A stretch of 64,000 bases of DNA from Ptychodera flava (Eukaryota > Hemichordata > Enteropneusta > Ptychoderidae), in contig NC_091931.1 of NCBI RefSeq assembly GCF_041260155.1, positions 8,524,361-8,588,360 on the forward strand. The letters are read 5' to 3'. This document shows, in pieces, positions 50,000 through 60,939 of the stretch (within the stretch, counting starts at the first letter, position 1; every line of letters begins with the position of its first letter). The translations under genes were made by a program, and so were the position numbers. The notes under the pieces are model-generated. The model did no database searches. It was not told the origin of the DNA and was given only the letters and a program-made list of their open reading frames with translations.

Positions 50000-52900
50000 A
50001 TGTATGTATGTATGTATGTATGTATGTATGTTCTGTGATCTGAGTGCAATGAACTCGGGCAAATTGCTAGAAAATGTTAACCAAAAGTGGCAATATAAAA
50101 AATAACATGCAAGTACTTACGCTTGCTTTGTGTAGTCATTTTCATCCACACCGGTACCATCCAGCAATTTTTCTGTTTTATCGGTTGATCTCAAAGCGTG
50201 TACACAGAACACGCTTATACCAATGATGAGAATGACGGCCGCGACAACGCTGGCGAAGGGCACACGGGCCATGCATTGGCAAAACCGGTTCTTCCAACAT
50301 TCACACCTCGCTGTAACATTTCCAAGACCAGAAAGAAATTGTAAGTCAATGTTAGGACAGTAACCGAGTTAAGTAGGTTCAAGAAATATCAGAAAGTTCA
50401 CAGTTATGAAATGAATTAAACTAACTTGTCAAGAAGATGTTTTTGATGAGCTTTGACTAGATGTGAGAAAATAAATGATGGTTTTTCACTTGAGGATTCG
50501 ATGTCAGTCTTAAAGCTAACCACTAAATATCTTAGGAAGTTGATATTTTACCGATATAGGTAGACTCGTCTAGGTGCATTAAGAAATCAACGGTTACAAA
50601 ACAAATGTAAATATATTTCCTTTCAAAAGGAAATATAATCAGAGAAATGGAAATTGCGAAGTAATACATGCCGAGTCGGGTCATGTCAAGTATCATTACA
50701 GTCCAAAATATTGAAGTCTAATACGATCACCGGGAAAGAAACTAACATCAGTGAACAGCGACGATCATACCAACATGGTTTATTTTTGCATAAGGTGTCA
50801 CCCATGGCCAAATATTTTGTTAAAACTTTTCTGTGAAATCTCGCCTTGTTCTGTGCTGCGTTAGCTGTCTTTATTACGAGTATAATGTCGTGAAAATATA
50901 GTCATCGGAACACAGAGATGAAATACAAATATGCAAATCTTGCAAATACCAATCGACTCAGGATGTCTAAACTAAATGATGAATATTCATTAGGTGAATA
51001 ACTATCAGGAAGTATGAAATGTGTTATGTAAGTTTCGATAAATTGGATACTTTTCGTCAAGAAAAATAGTCTTAAATGCAAGCTCGGAGCGGGTGAGAGT
51101 GAACGCACAACTTGAATAGTTCCGCTTTCTGTTGGAAAAGAAAGAAAAGCTGGCAAAGAGTAGCTAAGTAAATGACGACAGAACATAGACCCCCGACTTG
51201 TCATACTAATGACACTAATGACAGGGATAAACTGAGTGAAGACATCACAGATCAGACCCAGTAGGCTGTGATAGACACGCCATTTTGTAAAGGAATTAGG
51301 TACCATTGAAATGGAGTTCTATTTAATGGAACAGATGAGTCAATATATCTCAATAAATTAGTTTCTATCCGAGTTTCTTGACATTCAGGGAGAGTGATTG
51401 CTCATCTTGTTAGCGTCCCTTTTTTCATTCGTGTCACTCTTCGGCTTCCGTTCCCTTGTCGATTTCAAACATAGTATGTATGGAGAGTAACCTGTGTGGC
51501 GACGAGCACGCAGCTCGCATATGGTAATACGCGCATGACTTTTGTCATAATATCCGATTTTGTTACCTCATCGATTAAGAGTGCTCTGTTAGTTCCCCGT
51601 ACAACGCCCGCGAAATCTAATAATGTAAAGGCATTGCAGAATAGGACTAGAAATGCTACGTGATTACAAGGTGAAATAATGCTTCAGACACACAGCACGG
51701 TTCGTCGTCATGGCAACTATTACCTGGCGTTAATATTCACGCGCGCTTTGCATATTGTCACTTCATTTCAAGACTATCCTTGGATAGCGATAATATCAAG
51801 ACTTGCCATTTCTTTCTCTATGGGAGAGGGTGGCAGGAATTATAAAGCACAATGAAACCATACAGGCTGCAGAATTTCCATCGACCTTTCTCGTACGAGA
51901 GCAGACACAGCGAAATGTTTAACAGAATCTATATTTCAGCTTGCCGCTTCTTATTTGAAGCAAATTTAGACCCTTGTTCTGTGATACCTACGAGAAAATA
52001 CTAATATTTTCTATATAATTTTAATCTTTCGATGATTCCGTTTTTGACCCCGTGCTGCATAAATGCCTGCCCTGCGAGGTAACCGTGTCCTCGTTAAAGA
52101 AATGTGTCAATGATTCATAGACAAACACGCTATTATCCACTCGCGTAAATTTTGTTTTACATCAATAAATATTTTATCAGTACCTTTTGAAAAAGCCTCA
52201 TTTGAATGCGAAAATAATAAAAGCACCATTATAAATCGGCTTGGTATTGTTTGTTCGATTGCATACAGGAACAAATATAGAGAAGACGACGACAACAAAA
52301 ACAACAAATCGATAACAACGACAAAAAGAACAATAATAACTACAACCACGACCACACCACAATAATAACAACAACATCACAATAACAACACAACAAAACA
52401 ACAACAATGGTAATAACATATTTTTATTGTTGCTATTATATCGCTATTTGTTGAAGTGTTATTGTCATTGTTGTTGTCGACAAACACGATAACAATGGTG
52501 TCGTTTTTCAAAGTTTACATCAATCAATCCGTCTTTCCAATGCCATCAGTTTTAATGAAATAAGCAAAGCATGCATGTTTTAACGTTCAATTATCGTCCA
52601 TCATAATCTGTTTAGTTTGCATTCAGTCTGTGTGACATTTCCATGCATTAACAGCTAAGGATATTACATTAAAAATTATTCGTTATGCAATTGCACAATC
52701 TAATATTTACTCTGTCAAGCTCTATTTGAATATTTGTCGCGACAAAGGTAAAAGATACAGTGGGAGGGGGCAAGGGTGTGAAATCTGTTATAATTTCAAA
52801 GAAATGGCGTCTACGCATTTCAATTCACTGCAGACAAGATCACAGCAAGACACGGCTAGCAGTAAAGGTAGGCAACAGACGTATAAACAAAACGAGCAGC

Positions 52901-55140
52901 GGTGTCGAAAAACGAGGGTGGAAATCTGATCAGAGAATACGTGTGTACGATAGATTCCCGGCATGGTTAAATTTAATACCTTCACCGTTAGAACCTACTT
53001 ATTCATTTGAATACAGAAGGGAGAGCTGCAGCCCTCTCTGAGAAAATCTGGCCAACATTTTGTTGCGTGCTCTAGTACGTTGAATCAGTGATGTTTTAGC
53101 AGCCTGTTACTCATAGTTTTGCATAATCGCGGTTGCACTACATTGTATATAATCCTATGCTGATCTACAGTATGACGTAATCTACAGAAAGTTAGTCTAT
53201 TTCAAAACCCTTGGAATCATCGAGGAGAAAACAACAACAACGACCCTCTTGCATGGCCTGTCTTGCGCGTCTCTAACACACGGGTTATCTTGTTTCCAGT
53301 GTACCGATCAACAAAGAATGCTGCTCATGTAATGACTGCACACTATTATGCTAAGTTGAAGAGGCCCCCTTCTGTTCTCAGGTGAGAGTCAAGTGTTCGT
53401 AATTTCTGTAACTTGACCATTCGAGTATTCATCTTAGTAAAACACATATATTTCAAAAATTAAAAAATAATCTGAAAGAAAGTCAACCAGTAAAAATAGT
53501 GCAGAAGGTAAAATTCAGCGGAAGATATCACCGAAAAAAATTCCCGACTTGATAAGTAATTAAAATAAATTAAGTAGCCGATGCACTTAAAAGGCATCTT
53601 TAAGATTAAAAAAAAATAGACACACACAGAAGCATCTCTACTAGTGTTCTCGCTCGTCTGGGGATTTCCGAATTTGCTATTCAAATTATGATTTTGATAA
53701 CATCACCTAGGCGACGTCGGTATGGCTGGCAATGTCGTGATGACACTGTCTCAAAATAAGACAACGCCCATCTCTGAAAAAAGCATGCAGCTTGCACAGT
53801 ATAGCAGTATAGCCACCCAATCTTATTACAAAAATTGTTCTGCCACTGGCGAACAATTATCTTGAAATCGACGATAATTTCAGCTATGCTGTTCGCAGAC
53901 GATGTCTTCTTAAATCGATCATTTTATATTTTTGTCTCGAGGCTGTTAGTGATGGGACGTTCAGTTCCAACTACTTAGCATTATTTAACAGGGTATAGGT
54001 AAGCTAGCGCTACAGGTTTATCCGATGACAAAGTGAAGACCTGCACTAATGAATCAGTGCGACGCGTAGCAATTAAACGATATATCTTTTGATATCATAA
54101 CTGTTTACAGTGTTTGAATATGTTTAAATGTAGTGTTTTGCGGATTAGGAAAAAATGTACACCGTTGGAAATATTCCCCGAAATTAGATGTAAATGTCTT
54201 ATTCCCGTCTGAGCTGGCAAATACATTAATCTTCATCGCGGAAGGCAGTCACGCGCCATTGTTATATGGATATTGAGACTACGCTTTTAACATAATTGCT
54301 AATACAGGGAGCAATGTTTATTAGTATTGTCTGAGTGATGTACAATGTCTATCTCAAATACCGGTACCCAGCCATCCTCACTGCCCTCACAACTGCGTGT
54401 GATTTTTTTCCCCCAATTTCTCAAAAATGTAGATCGGCGGATGTCATCGCTGTTGATGGCTCTCAAATCATTGCTGTTATATAATTTATGAAGGAAGGAT
54501 TTGACAGAGATGGGAAATGTCAGCCTGTCTCACACCTTGTTACAATACCAACGTATGGCCTACAGCTTTATAAATAATTGAACATGATAAAATGCATCCA
54601 TAAACAGCCATCAGCATGCCCACATACTCTTCTTGTAAATCGACCATTAACCCAGAAATATCACGTAAGATGCAATATTGAAAGTTATAGACTGTTTTTA
54701 TTTATTCCCTTTTTTGTTCCAATGGAATTGAAATCAGCGTAATATTCAAACAGCCGCGGCATAATCATCGGGATGGGATTTTATTGCATGAGATACAGCA
54801 TGCATACTAATGGAGCGGGCAGAGGTAATTGCATGTGCCCAAGGCCGTGCATAAACACCCAAACCCAATCACAATAGCGCTGATGATGAGAATTCGTCAG
54901 CGCCATGCCGTCCCCTGCGCGATTTTCTGAACAAGCTTCTCCGAAAACGCGTAAAATCTTACCCAGACAAAAACTGCAGGCGAATGTTCTGTGCAACCTA
55001 GTGAGATCGATTCCCCCCTCTATGTTAACCTCAGCGCGTGGATCATGCTCAACCTTTATTATAATGCAATCGCTTTCACTACGGGCAATTTGTACTTGGC
55101 CTGTGTTTTCGTCATTCTTTTGTCGCACACTTTTGGCCAT
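36875..55140 (-). CDS. M6/proteolipid-family tetraspan protein, gene B, seven coding exons
   Basis: A GPM6A/GPM6B/PLP homologue: plasma-membrane tetraspan proteolipid. Joined exons (minus): 54963-55140, 50121-50310, 44347-44506, 40082-40235, 39121-39188, 37415-37480, 36875-37006; 948 bases, 315 residues, all GT-AG, all phases consistent. N-terminal cytosol 1-75 ends with 6 Cys in 18 residues (55-72). TM1 about 77-97 (ARVPFASVVAAVILIIG), TM2 about 126-154, TM3 about 177-204, TM4 about 254-284. The second outer loop has Cys209, 221, 240 and 248 and the family motif CLDLRQYG; spacings 221-240 and 240-248 equal those of the disulfide Cys of human PLP (200, 219, 227). A sequon NST is at 234. The tail starts GANYAHVKD (M6: SANWAYVKD) and ends KDYPS. 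Closest family member appears to be M6 rather than PLP. Confidence 0.93.
37415..37480 (-). CDS. Gene B exon encoding TM4
   Basis: 22 codons, phase 0 at both ends: SQAIKKPYLLTWAGAAIVVI then GL. Acceptor CAATTGCAG, donor CTG|GTTAGT. It aligns with FHLFIAAFVGAAATLVSL of PLP. Confidence 0.92.
39121..39188 (-). CDS. Gene B exon for the second extracellular loop
   Basis: 68 bases: LTSNGNSTLKVCDDSLKEFC then QE. Acceptor CGTGCCAG, donor GAG|GTGAGT. It carries Cys240 and Cys248 and the NST sequon. It corresponds to PLP exon 5 (KVCGSNLLSICKTAE). Confidence 0.93.
40082..40235 (-). CDS. Gene B exon encoding TM3 and loop start
   Basis: 154 bases: FFLIYYILTVVWFVISCGLC and onward to DFCGDDY and SDCLDLRQY. 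Acceptor CATTCAG, donor TATG|GTGAGT. CLDLRQYG is nearly the human M6A motif CLDLRQFG. Confidence 0.95.
40880..41060. mobile_element. TTAAAGGGC-family MITE fragment
   Basis: Contains ATTATTGTTGACAAATAAATT, GTTCAATTGTCAACAA and GTAGAACGAGAAACTGTA, matching words in the copies at 25.2 and 36.1 kb. The ends are not identifiable. It is in the gene B intron between the TM2 and TM3 exons. Confidence 0.55.
42314..42480. repeat. 45-bp degenerate direct repeat
   Basis: AAGGCTATGGACAAGCCC...CATAATGA at 42314-42361 recurs as AAGGCTATGAACGCCCCC...CATAATGA at 42436-42480, both including CTGTTT.CATAATGA. Its spacing of about 122 bases suggests an old local duplication. Confidence 0.6.
43430..43630. repeat. 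G-rich degenerate minisatellite
   Basis: The words CAGTGGGCGGG, GAGGGCA and GGGGAG recur several times on the plus strand, ending in a G10-12 run near 43565. The GC skew is strong against the surrounding AT-rich intron. Confidence 0.6.
44347..44506 (-). CDS. Gene B exon encoding TM2
   Basis: 160 bases: MNLMNIIIYAITGGMAGMAV, ILVIIGVLSTGDTRLTLCFR and onward. Acceptor TTGACAG, donor TTT|GTGAGT. The IIIYAITGG stretch corresponds to KYVIYGIAA of M6A, and STGDTR to TTGAIK. Confidence 0.93.
44563..44908. mobile_element. TTAAGGTA-family MITE, copy 1
   Basis: Starts TTAAGGTAAAACGCGCCTCG and ends GGAGGCGCATACTACCTTAA: inverted ends about 20 bp long with TTAA at both borders. It is similar along its length to 63253-63607. 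Its right TTAA is the left TTAA of the palindromic element at 44907-45236. Confidence 0.8.
44905..45236. mobile_element. Palindromic TTAA-type MITE, AGGGACAAAG family, copy 2
   Basis: Starts TTAAAGGGACAAAGAGTCGG and ends CCGACTTTGTCTTTAA. The two halves pair around CGCGAAAATGAATTAATGGT and its complement, so the centre is a perfect palindrome of over 40 bases. It is nearly identical in sequence to 27257-27570. Confidence 0.87.
45240..49700 (-). other. Gene B intron 2, right part, no exon seen
   Basis: Long intron between the TM1 exon (50.1 kb) and TM2 exon (44.4 kb). Open frames up to 115 codons overlap on both strands, lack recognisable domains and show no phase-compatible exon. Confidence 0.45.
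49725..50031. repeat. (ATGT)n microsatellite, about 300 bp
   Basis: Long run of TATG units with interspersed GTGT units from about 49870 on. Because it has no stop in any frame it creates long false frames of Met-Tyr-Val-Cys or Thr-Tyr-Ile-His on both strands. It ends about 90 bases from the gene B TM1 exon. Confidence 0.98.
50121..50310 (-). CDS. Gene B exon encoding cysteine cluster and TM1
   Basis: 190 bases: RCECWKNRFCQCMARVPFAS, VVAAVILIIGISVFC and onward to DENDYTKQ. Acceptor ATGTTACAG, donor GC|GTAAGT. Phase 1 in and 2 out, as in gene A. ARVPFAS matches VGAPFAS of PLP and GGIPYAS of M6A. Confidence 0.93.
50311..54962 (-). other. Gene B intron 1
   Basis: No exon supported. It contains the AAC-type repeat at 52.3-52.5 kb. 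The minus-strand frame at 50902-51306 (134 codons) is hydrophobic in places but has no family match or suitable splice sites. Confidence 0.45.
52285..52480. repeat. Imperfect (AAC)n tract with opposed (GTT)n arm
   Basis: CAA/ACA-rich run to about 52410, followed by ATTGTTGCTATT and TTGTCATTGTTGTTG to about 52478, so the two sides can pair imperfectly. Leucine/valine-rich frames on the minus strand come from this repeat. Confidence 0.75.
54963..55140 (-). CDS. Gene B first coding exon
   Basis: ATG at 55140-55138 lies directly after a good acceptor (CTGTCCTTTCAG|ATGGCC), so an upstream 5' UTR exon is likely. 59 codons and one base: MAKSVRQKNDENTGQVQIAR, then IIIKVEHDPRAEVN and RTFACSFCL, donor CTGG|GTAAGA. 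The phase joins exactly to the cysteine cluster in the next exon. If the upstream exon is coding, this Met would be internal. Confidence 0.75.
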
Positions 55141-56700
55141 CTGAAAGGACAGAAACTGATGGGGAAAAAACGATTCGCACATTTCATGACGTTCACGTAT
55201 GTCAAAGTGTTGCCAGGTGATATTTTATGTTTAATCGACCGAGTTAAGTAATGCTAGACATGAAATATTGGTAGCATTGTAACGGTAAGACAACACCCAT
55301 ATTTCCTACGCCCTTACCTACTTAGTCAACACCGTGCCACTAATAAATGCAACATGAGTAGGCCCTATGTGACACAACAACACAGAAAAATAAGTATTTA
55401 ACTTACACATTTTGGGCGAATATTCTTCGCTTTCTGCAGAAACTATGCGGGAATTGCAGTTCTTGCTCCGTTGACGGACGTATCTTCAAGTCGATTTACT
55501 ATAACAATATACCTGCCATAAACATAATTTGGAAGAGAGCAAAATAACGCACAAAATATGGGAGAGTCGGCCAGGAACAAGGGAGCTCAGCGTAGCCAAG
55601 AAGCCTGGAAGTCGTATGTAAATATCTGGATGCGAATGAAAATTACAATGTCATAACCGGGAAGGCAGCATACAACCCCGTTGATCCGATCGTATCTCTG
55701 CGGGTCGCTGTGGTGAACTTTCATAAAGAATAGGAATAAAAGTCCATATACAGATTATGGAAGTCGCGTATTTAGTCAAATTTTCAACAAATGGCACGTT
55801 TTAATCCCTGTAGTAAAAATGGGTGACAACCAACGCAGCATCGCTCCATCCCTACAATGTTATCTGTTGGTCTTCGCTCAGCCAATCAGCGCCGAGGTAA
55901 TACAGCGTGTGAAGACTGCAACGACAAAACACGTTTCTACATAAAAAGGCGAACTGAATATATCCCTTATTTCGATTAAGTGGGGAAGGAATACCCATTA
56001 CGACCATGTATTTTCGCTCTTCTGAAAAGGAAAAAAGAGTAACGTGTTTCTCCTGCGTGTCTATATATAACGGTACTGATGATCATGGATGCCTATTTCG
56101 TGACGCGAAACCGAAACCACTATCTATGAAATCTTGCAAAACCTGAATGTATGTGAGAAGCCTGTCACCCAAATTCATACTTCTGGCAACGATTTGACGC
56201 TTCTCGTACATCACAATACAATCACTATATTGATCAATATTACATTGTCTCTATCTCCCGGAAATCTTACCGTCGTCCGCCGGCTGTATTCCATATAAAT
56301 GTACAAGGAATAAAGGTCAGAACAGTGTATTCAAGCAAATGCGTCCTGACGAACAAACAGTGGTAATAGATGCACAAAACGGCAGCTGATAACATTTGCA
56401 GCGATGTACAGCAGGATTGAGCATTACAATCACAATAGACATGGTAAAGGACAGTGGTTAATCGGACAAAGTGGCTGTGCATTTGATGTATATAATATAT
56501 ACAATAAGATAGTATACGGTATAATTGTGCATCTAGTTTTATTCACCATTACAAAGATTGTGTCATTCAATCCACGCACGTCGCCATCACTCGGAGCTTT
56601 GGAGCAGCACGAATGTGACTACAACGTCGTGGACTATACATATCCTTTTCCCAAAATGTTCAACTGCTGACGAAATTTAAATCTGTACCCTTATCCGAGA
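55141..56700. other. Upstream of gene B, no exon recognised
   Basis: Should contain the gene B 5' UTR exon or promoter if close, but I could not identify either. Open frames are short and without family match. Confidence 0.4.
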
Positions 56701-56722
56701 ACGGGGACAAAGGGGGACAACC

Positions 56723-56980
<258 letters not shown>

Positions 56981-58020
56981 TATGTGCAAAACAAAGTTGG
57001 GCATTAAATGCAAATTCTGATTTCAGCTTTGAATTTATTTTAGGACATAGTGATACGTAAGTTATAGTAACAATCTGGTTGTAATATACAAATGGCGAAA
57101 ATGGGAATTCATTATTCGTAAGTAGATAATCAAAATGTTCATGGCATCCCATAGAAATAAAAATAATGTAAGTATAAGATATTATATCCGCCAATCATTT
57201 CGTATCTCGATCTGTCTCCGTTATTCCAACCTTTTCCCTGTCATATTCAGTTTGTAACAAGAAAGAGCGTACTCATTGTTAATCCCTTTTGCCAAGCAAA
57301 CTCGAAAAAAGACATAAAGATGAGTTAAATCAATAGACAAGGGGCGAGTATAGATTGGACATTGCGTGGAATCGTCTGTTTTGATCTATGATCACCGGTG
57401 AGGGACGTTAGATACAAATACAGTGTCCAGGATATGTTCATCAGTCAGCAATCATAGTTTCATCGTTTCACCACCCTTCCGTTACGAATTTCGAGTTTGA
57501 CTTTCTGCGATGTAATGCGACATGGTCGGTTTGATATAAGCACGATAAATCCGGGTCGACTTGATAGTGACGTCATTATACAGGTAAATCGCGCTAACGA
57601 CGTTAGGATTGTCAGAATTCCAATGCCTTCTGTCCAAAAATCATGGCAATGCAATCTGCAGTGAAGTGCATGTCTTGCCCAAATGCAATTCAAGTTACAT
57701 CATCGACCAAACACCACATGTCACGTCTATGTAGTTAATTCAACTGAATTCTCATTTTTGTAATCCTTTTTAAACAAATGTACTCGACATAAAACTTTCT
57801 AACCAAAGAAAGCTAAGATATTTAAAAAAGTAATTATTGTTATTTTGGATTCGTTATCTTAACATTTAAGGATTCCACTCATTTTCACGTTGCCATGACA
57901 TTAAGATAATGACTATAAAATTAACAAAACTATATATTATAACCTGTAAAGTATTGTCGACTTCGTACAATATTTGAATTAAATTTCACTAATGATATCA
58001 GGCGTAGGTAATATATACAT
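56981..58020. other. No supported gene
   Basis: AT-rich. Minus-strand frames at 56841-57194 and 57460-57693 are partly repeat-derived or unrecognised. Confidence 0.4.
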
Positions 58021-58027
58021 ACACTCA

Positions 58028-58060
58028 ATTATATATATATATATGTATATATATATATAG
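58028..58060. repeat. Short (AT)n tract
   Basis: AT dinucleotides interrupted once by a G, forming a self-complementary stretch. Confidence 0.85.
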
Positions 58061-58434
58061 AACTACATACATTAGATGTGACTAATTTATATATCTAATT
58101 TTATATGTCTCGCATAAACTGTGTCAGTGTGAACCTTTAGATAACTGAGAATAATACAATAATCTAAATGCTTTACTTACATACTTATTTATTTTGAGCA
58201 TCAATGCAAATATAACATTGGAAGCATTTATTGTTATTGTATGACTGTTTTTAATTACACTGTTCTTGTTGCAATATACTGTGGCGTCTGCATTCAATGA
58301 CATTCGCTATATCGTCTCCTCTGTCATTGTTCAGGAGATTGAATTCAACGAGAAAGAATTATTGTGTCAACATTGTAACGTTTACATGGTGATGTTGCGG
58401 AGGTCTCGCAGTATTATTTTACTGGCGATGTAAT

Positions 58435-58821
58435 TCATAAATTTAATTCCACTTGAATCAATATTGTCCTTCCATTTGGAGTAATTGTGGCGTTATATTT
58501 TAATATTTCGACAACGCGAATACAATAACAGTGAAGGGTTGGAATGAATGTCGAATGGTTCACGGCCGTGTCAATGGGGAAAACACATAAATCACCACGC
58601 GTTATGTTGACCCCTTCACGCACCATCAACGTACCAATTAACAGCATAAATGAGCGGGTTGTGACGTCATACAGCTCTAAGAACTCGGAAGAATCCTCCT
58701 CCGTGGAAGAAATTTTACCTTTTCCACATGAAGTGTTTTTGTGGAAGATGGAGCGACATAGAAATGTCAGCTTAAACTCTTGAAAGTCCCAACACGCAGT
58801 GAGAAACCAAGATGACCTCAT
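58435..58821 (-). CDS. Unrecognised frame with four N-glycosylation sequons
   Basis: 128 codons, minus strand. The central and C-terminal part has four Asn-x-Ser/Thr sites (KNTSC, VNITR, VNHST, YNATI), several cysteines (one CYC pair) and a beta-like hydrophobic pattern (FMLLIGTLMVREG), ending TILIQVELNL and stop. This looks like an extracellular domain, perhaps a last exon starting after CTTTCAAG. No family recognised, no AATAAA close behind, so coding status is open. Confidence 0.3.
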   Translation of the reverse strand: MRSSWFLTACWDFQEFKLTFLCRSIFHKNTSCGKGKISSTEEDSSEFLELYDVTTRSFMLLIGTLMVREGVNITRGDLCVFPIDTAVNHSTFIPTLHCYCIRVVEILKYNATITPNGRTILIQVELNL

Positions 58822-58869
58822 TTATTATCCTATACTCGTACAAGTAGCTGATTAATGATTGCTATCGGC

Positions 58870-60930
58870 AATCTCTCTACAACGTTACCTGAATCCTGTT
58901 TTCTTGTAATTGGGTCAAGGTCACAAAGCTTGTAACATTATCTCGAAGTTTATCCTAATGTTAGATTATAAGTATTGTGCAGAAGCACATTCACATGAAA
59001 GCTTCGTTTGGCTTCGAACACACAACCCTCAGACCTCAGCTTTATTGGCCAATAAAATTTCAGACCTAAGCAAATATCGTGCCATCTAATTCCGCCCTTC
59101 TTAGGAGATATTTTGTATTTCTTCCTGAACATAGTACATTATGCCTTGGTTGACCTTAGTCTCAGCAATCATGATATGAAAAGACTTCAATGTTTATAAA
59201 AGGTAAAGCTATTGGATTGTTTTGTGGAGGGGCTTCCTTCTCTGTGCATCTTCGTTGTTGACATCATCGTTGTTGCTTTCATATCATATGAACTGGTTTA
59301 TTATCGATGAATACCGGGTATTCTGCTCGCTAACGCGCACCAGGATTTGTATTTCTAACAAAATTCATGTGGTGATTACCCGGTAGGTGGCCGCTAATAT
59401 GACTCGGTGCGTGAGCTGTTGCAATGAAGCAGTCTAAGGGAGACGGTACCAGAGACTCAATAAGAATTGTTAGAGGTTTGTTTGATTTGCAATCATTGAT
59501 TACTTTCATCGAAGTGCAAACTGTCGATTCGTTTTCCATTTCACATTGTATTTGCCGTCACTGGAATTGATAGCGCAACTCAATTCACTTCATTATGACA
59601 TCCTCTCAGGGCCGATCTGTCTGTTCGGGAACGTTTAGCAACCTCCGGGACCCCTCAAAGGCCTGTATAACGACACAGAGATCATCTACGAAGTGCAACC
59701 GCCAAGATAATTTCTTCTGGTTATTTTGCCGGAGCGTGTCCCGTTGTTGTCACAGTATTATTATTCTGGTCATACACTATCGTGGAAGTAACCAGCAGCT
59801 AGACTTCCGAATCACTTACCCAGCGTTATCGCCGTCTTCAAATACACTGCAACCATAGCAACTAGATCGAATCTGGGTAGTATATGTCAATGTCGTCCAT
59901 CGATTCGCGATAGCATGCTACTCAATTCGTCGTACCTTAACACAAACTGTCGATCGTTGATAGAAATTTTGCCAGGCTTATCTATCCAGTCGTCTCGCTT
60001 GGTTATCTGCTTGACAAAGACAGGCAGAGACAACTCGAATTACGGAGACGGGGGGAACATATGTAGCGTAACAGGTATGGTCTCAAAACTGGGCATGTCA
60101 ACTGGGGTATAATATTATTTTAACATCAAATAGCCTAAAGTGATTTGCCAGATTGGTTTTGACTGTATTTTCTTTTAAATATAGAGCATTAAACACTCAA
60201 TGACGGAATAGAACGGGGATGCTACAAGTGAGAAATTAACTGTACCTTACAAACAATTTACAAGATTGGCGACAAAATGAGGAATGTTGAGATAAAGTCG
60301 TAGCTGGAGATGCAGTAATCAACAAAAAAGTGAAGCCTTTGTCGGAGTCGACGGAAATCACACACAATAAAACTTATCTCTGAAAGGGGGCCTTATCAGA
60401 AAGATAGTGCGACGCTTACGAACAATTTTCATGTGTCGTAAAAACTGTGCAAGAAAAGTAAACATGAAAATGATGGACCGAATGGCACCCACAAATCAAT
60501 AGAAACAAAGATGGAAGCATGCAATTTTTATTTTGAAATCCCTCTGTCTCGTCAATATTTTGAGGAGCTAACCTTTTTTGGCATAAATATTACCGTCCCT
60601 TCCACAACCTAACGAGCCATGCGCGGAGACATGAATCACATTGTCATTAACATTTCAAAGGACATATCATATAAAAGTGCGCGTCACGTGCCGCAAAGAG
60701 GTAACCTAGCAGAATACTGGTTTGCGGCAATCCCGCTGCTTACCTATTAGTTTCCAAGATAGCCTTGACCATGGACACATACACGTACTTGTTGTCTAGG
60801 TTATTTGACGTCCTTCATTAGTGCCATTAGGAGTTAATATATCGTTACAAACTTGGTTTGCCACACTTACTCGTTCACCTGACAGCCCACCACAACAAAA
60901 GAGAGCGCCCGCACGAGTAGCACAAACCCT
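58870..60930. other. No supported gene
   Basis: Frames of 60-87 codons on both strands (59330-59539, 59595-59858) show no family or splice support. No repeat boundary recognised. Confidence 0.4.
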
Positions 60931-60939
60931 ACAATTTAT

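Noticed and set aside
49725..50031. CRISPR-like array
   Set aside because: Simple tetranucleotide repeat without spacers, in a eukaryotic sequence.
49648..50105. Long open frames on both strands rich in Met-Tyr-Val-Cys or Thr-Tyr-Ile-His
   Set aside because: They are translations of the (ATGT)n microsatellite, which has no stops in any frame.
52107..52419. Val/Leu-rich membrane-like frames
   Set aside because: Minus-strand reading of the AAC-type repeat.
54905..55251. Plus-strand frames over the gene B first exon
   Set aside because: Antisense to the exon whose splice phase joins to the M6 core; no independent support.
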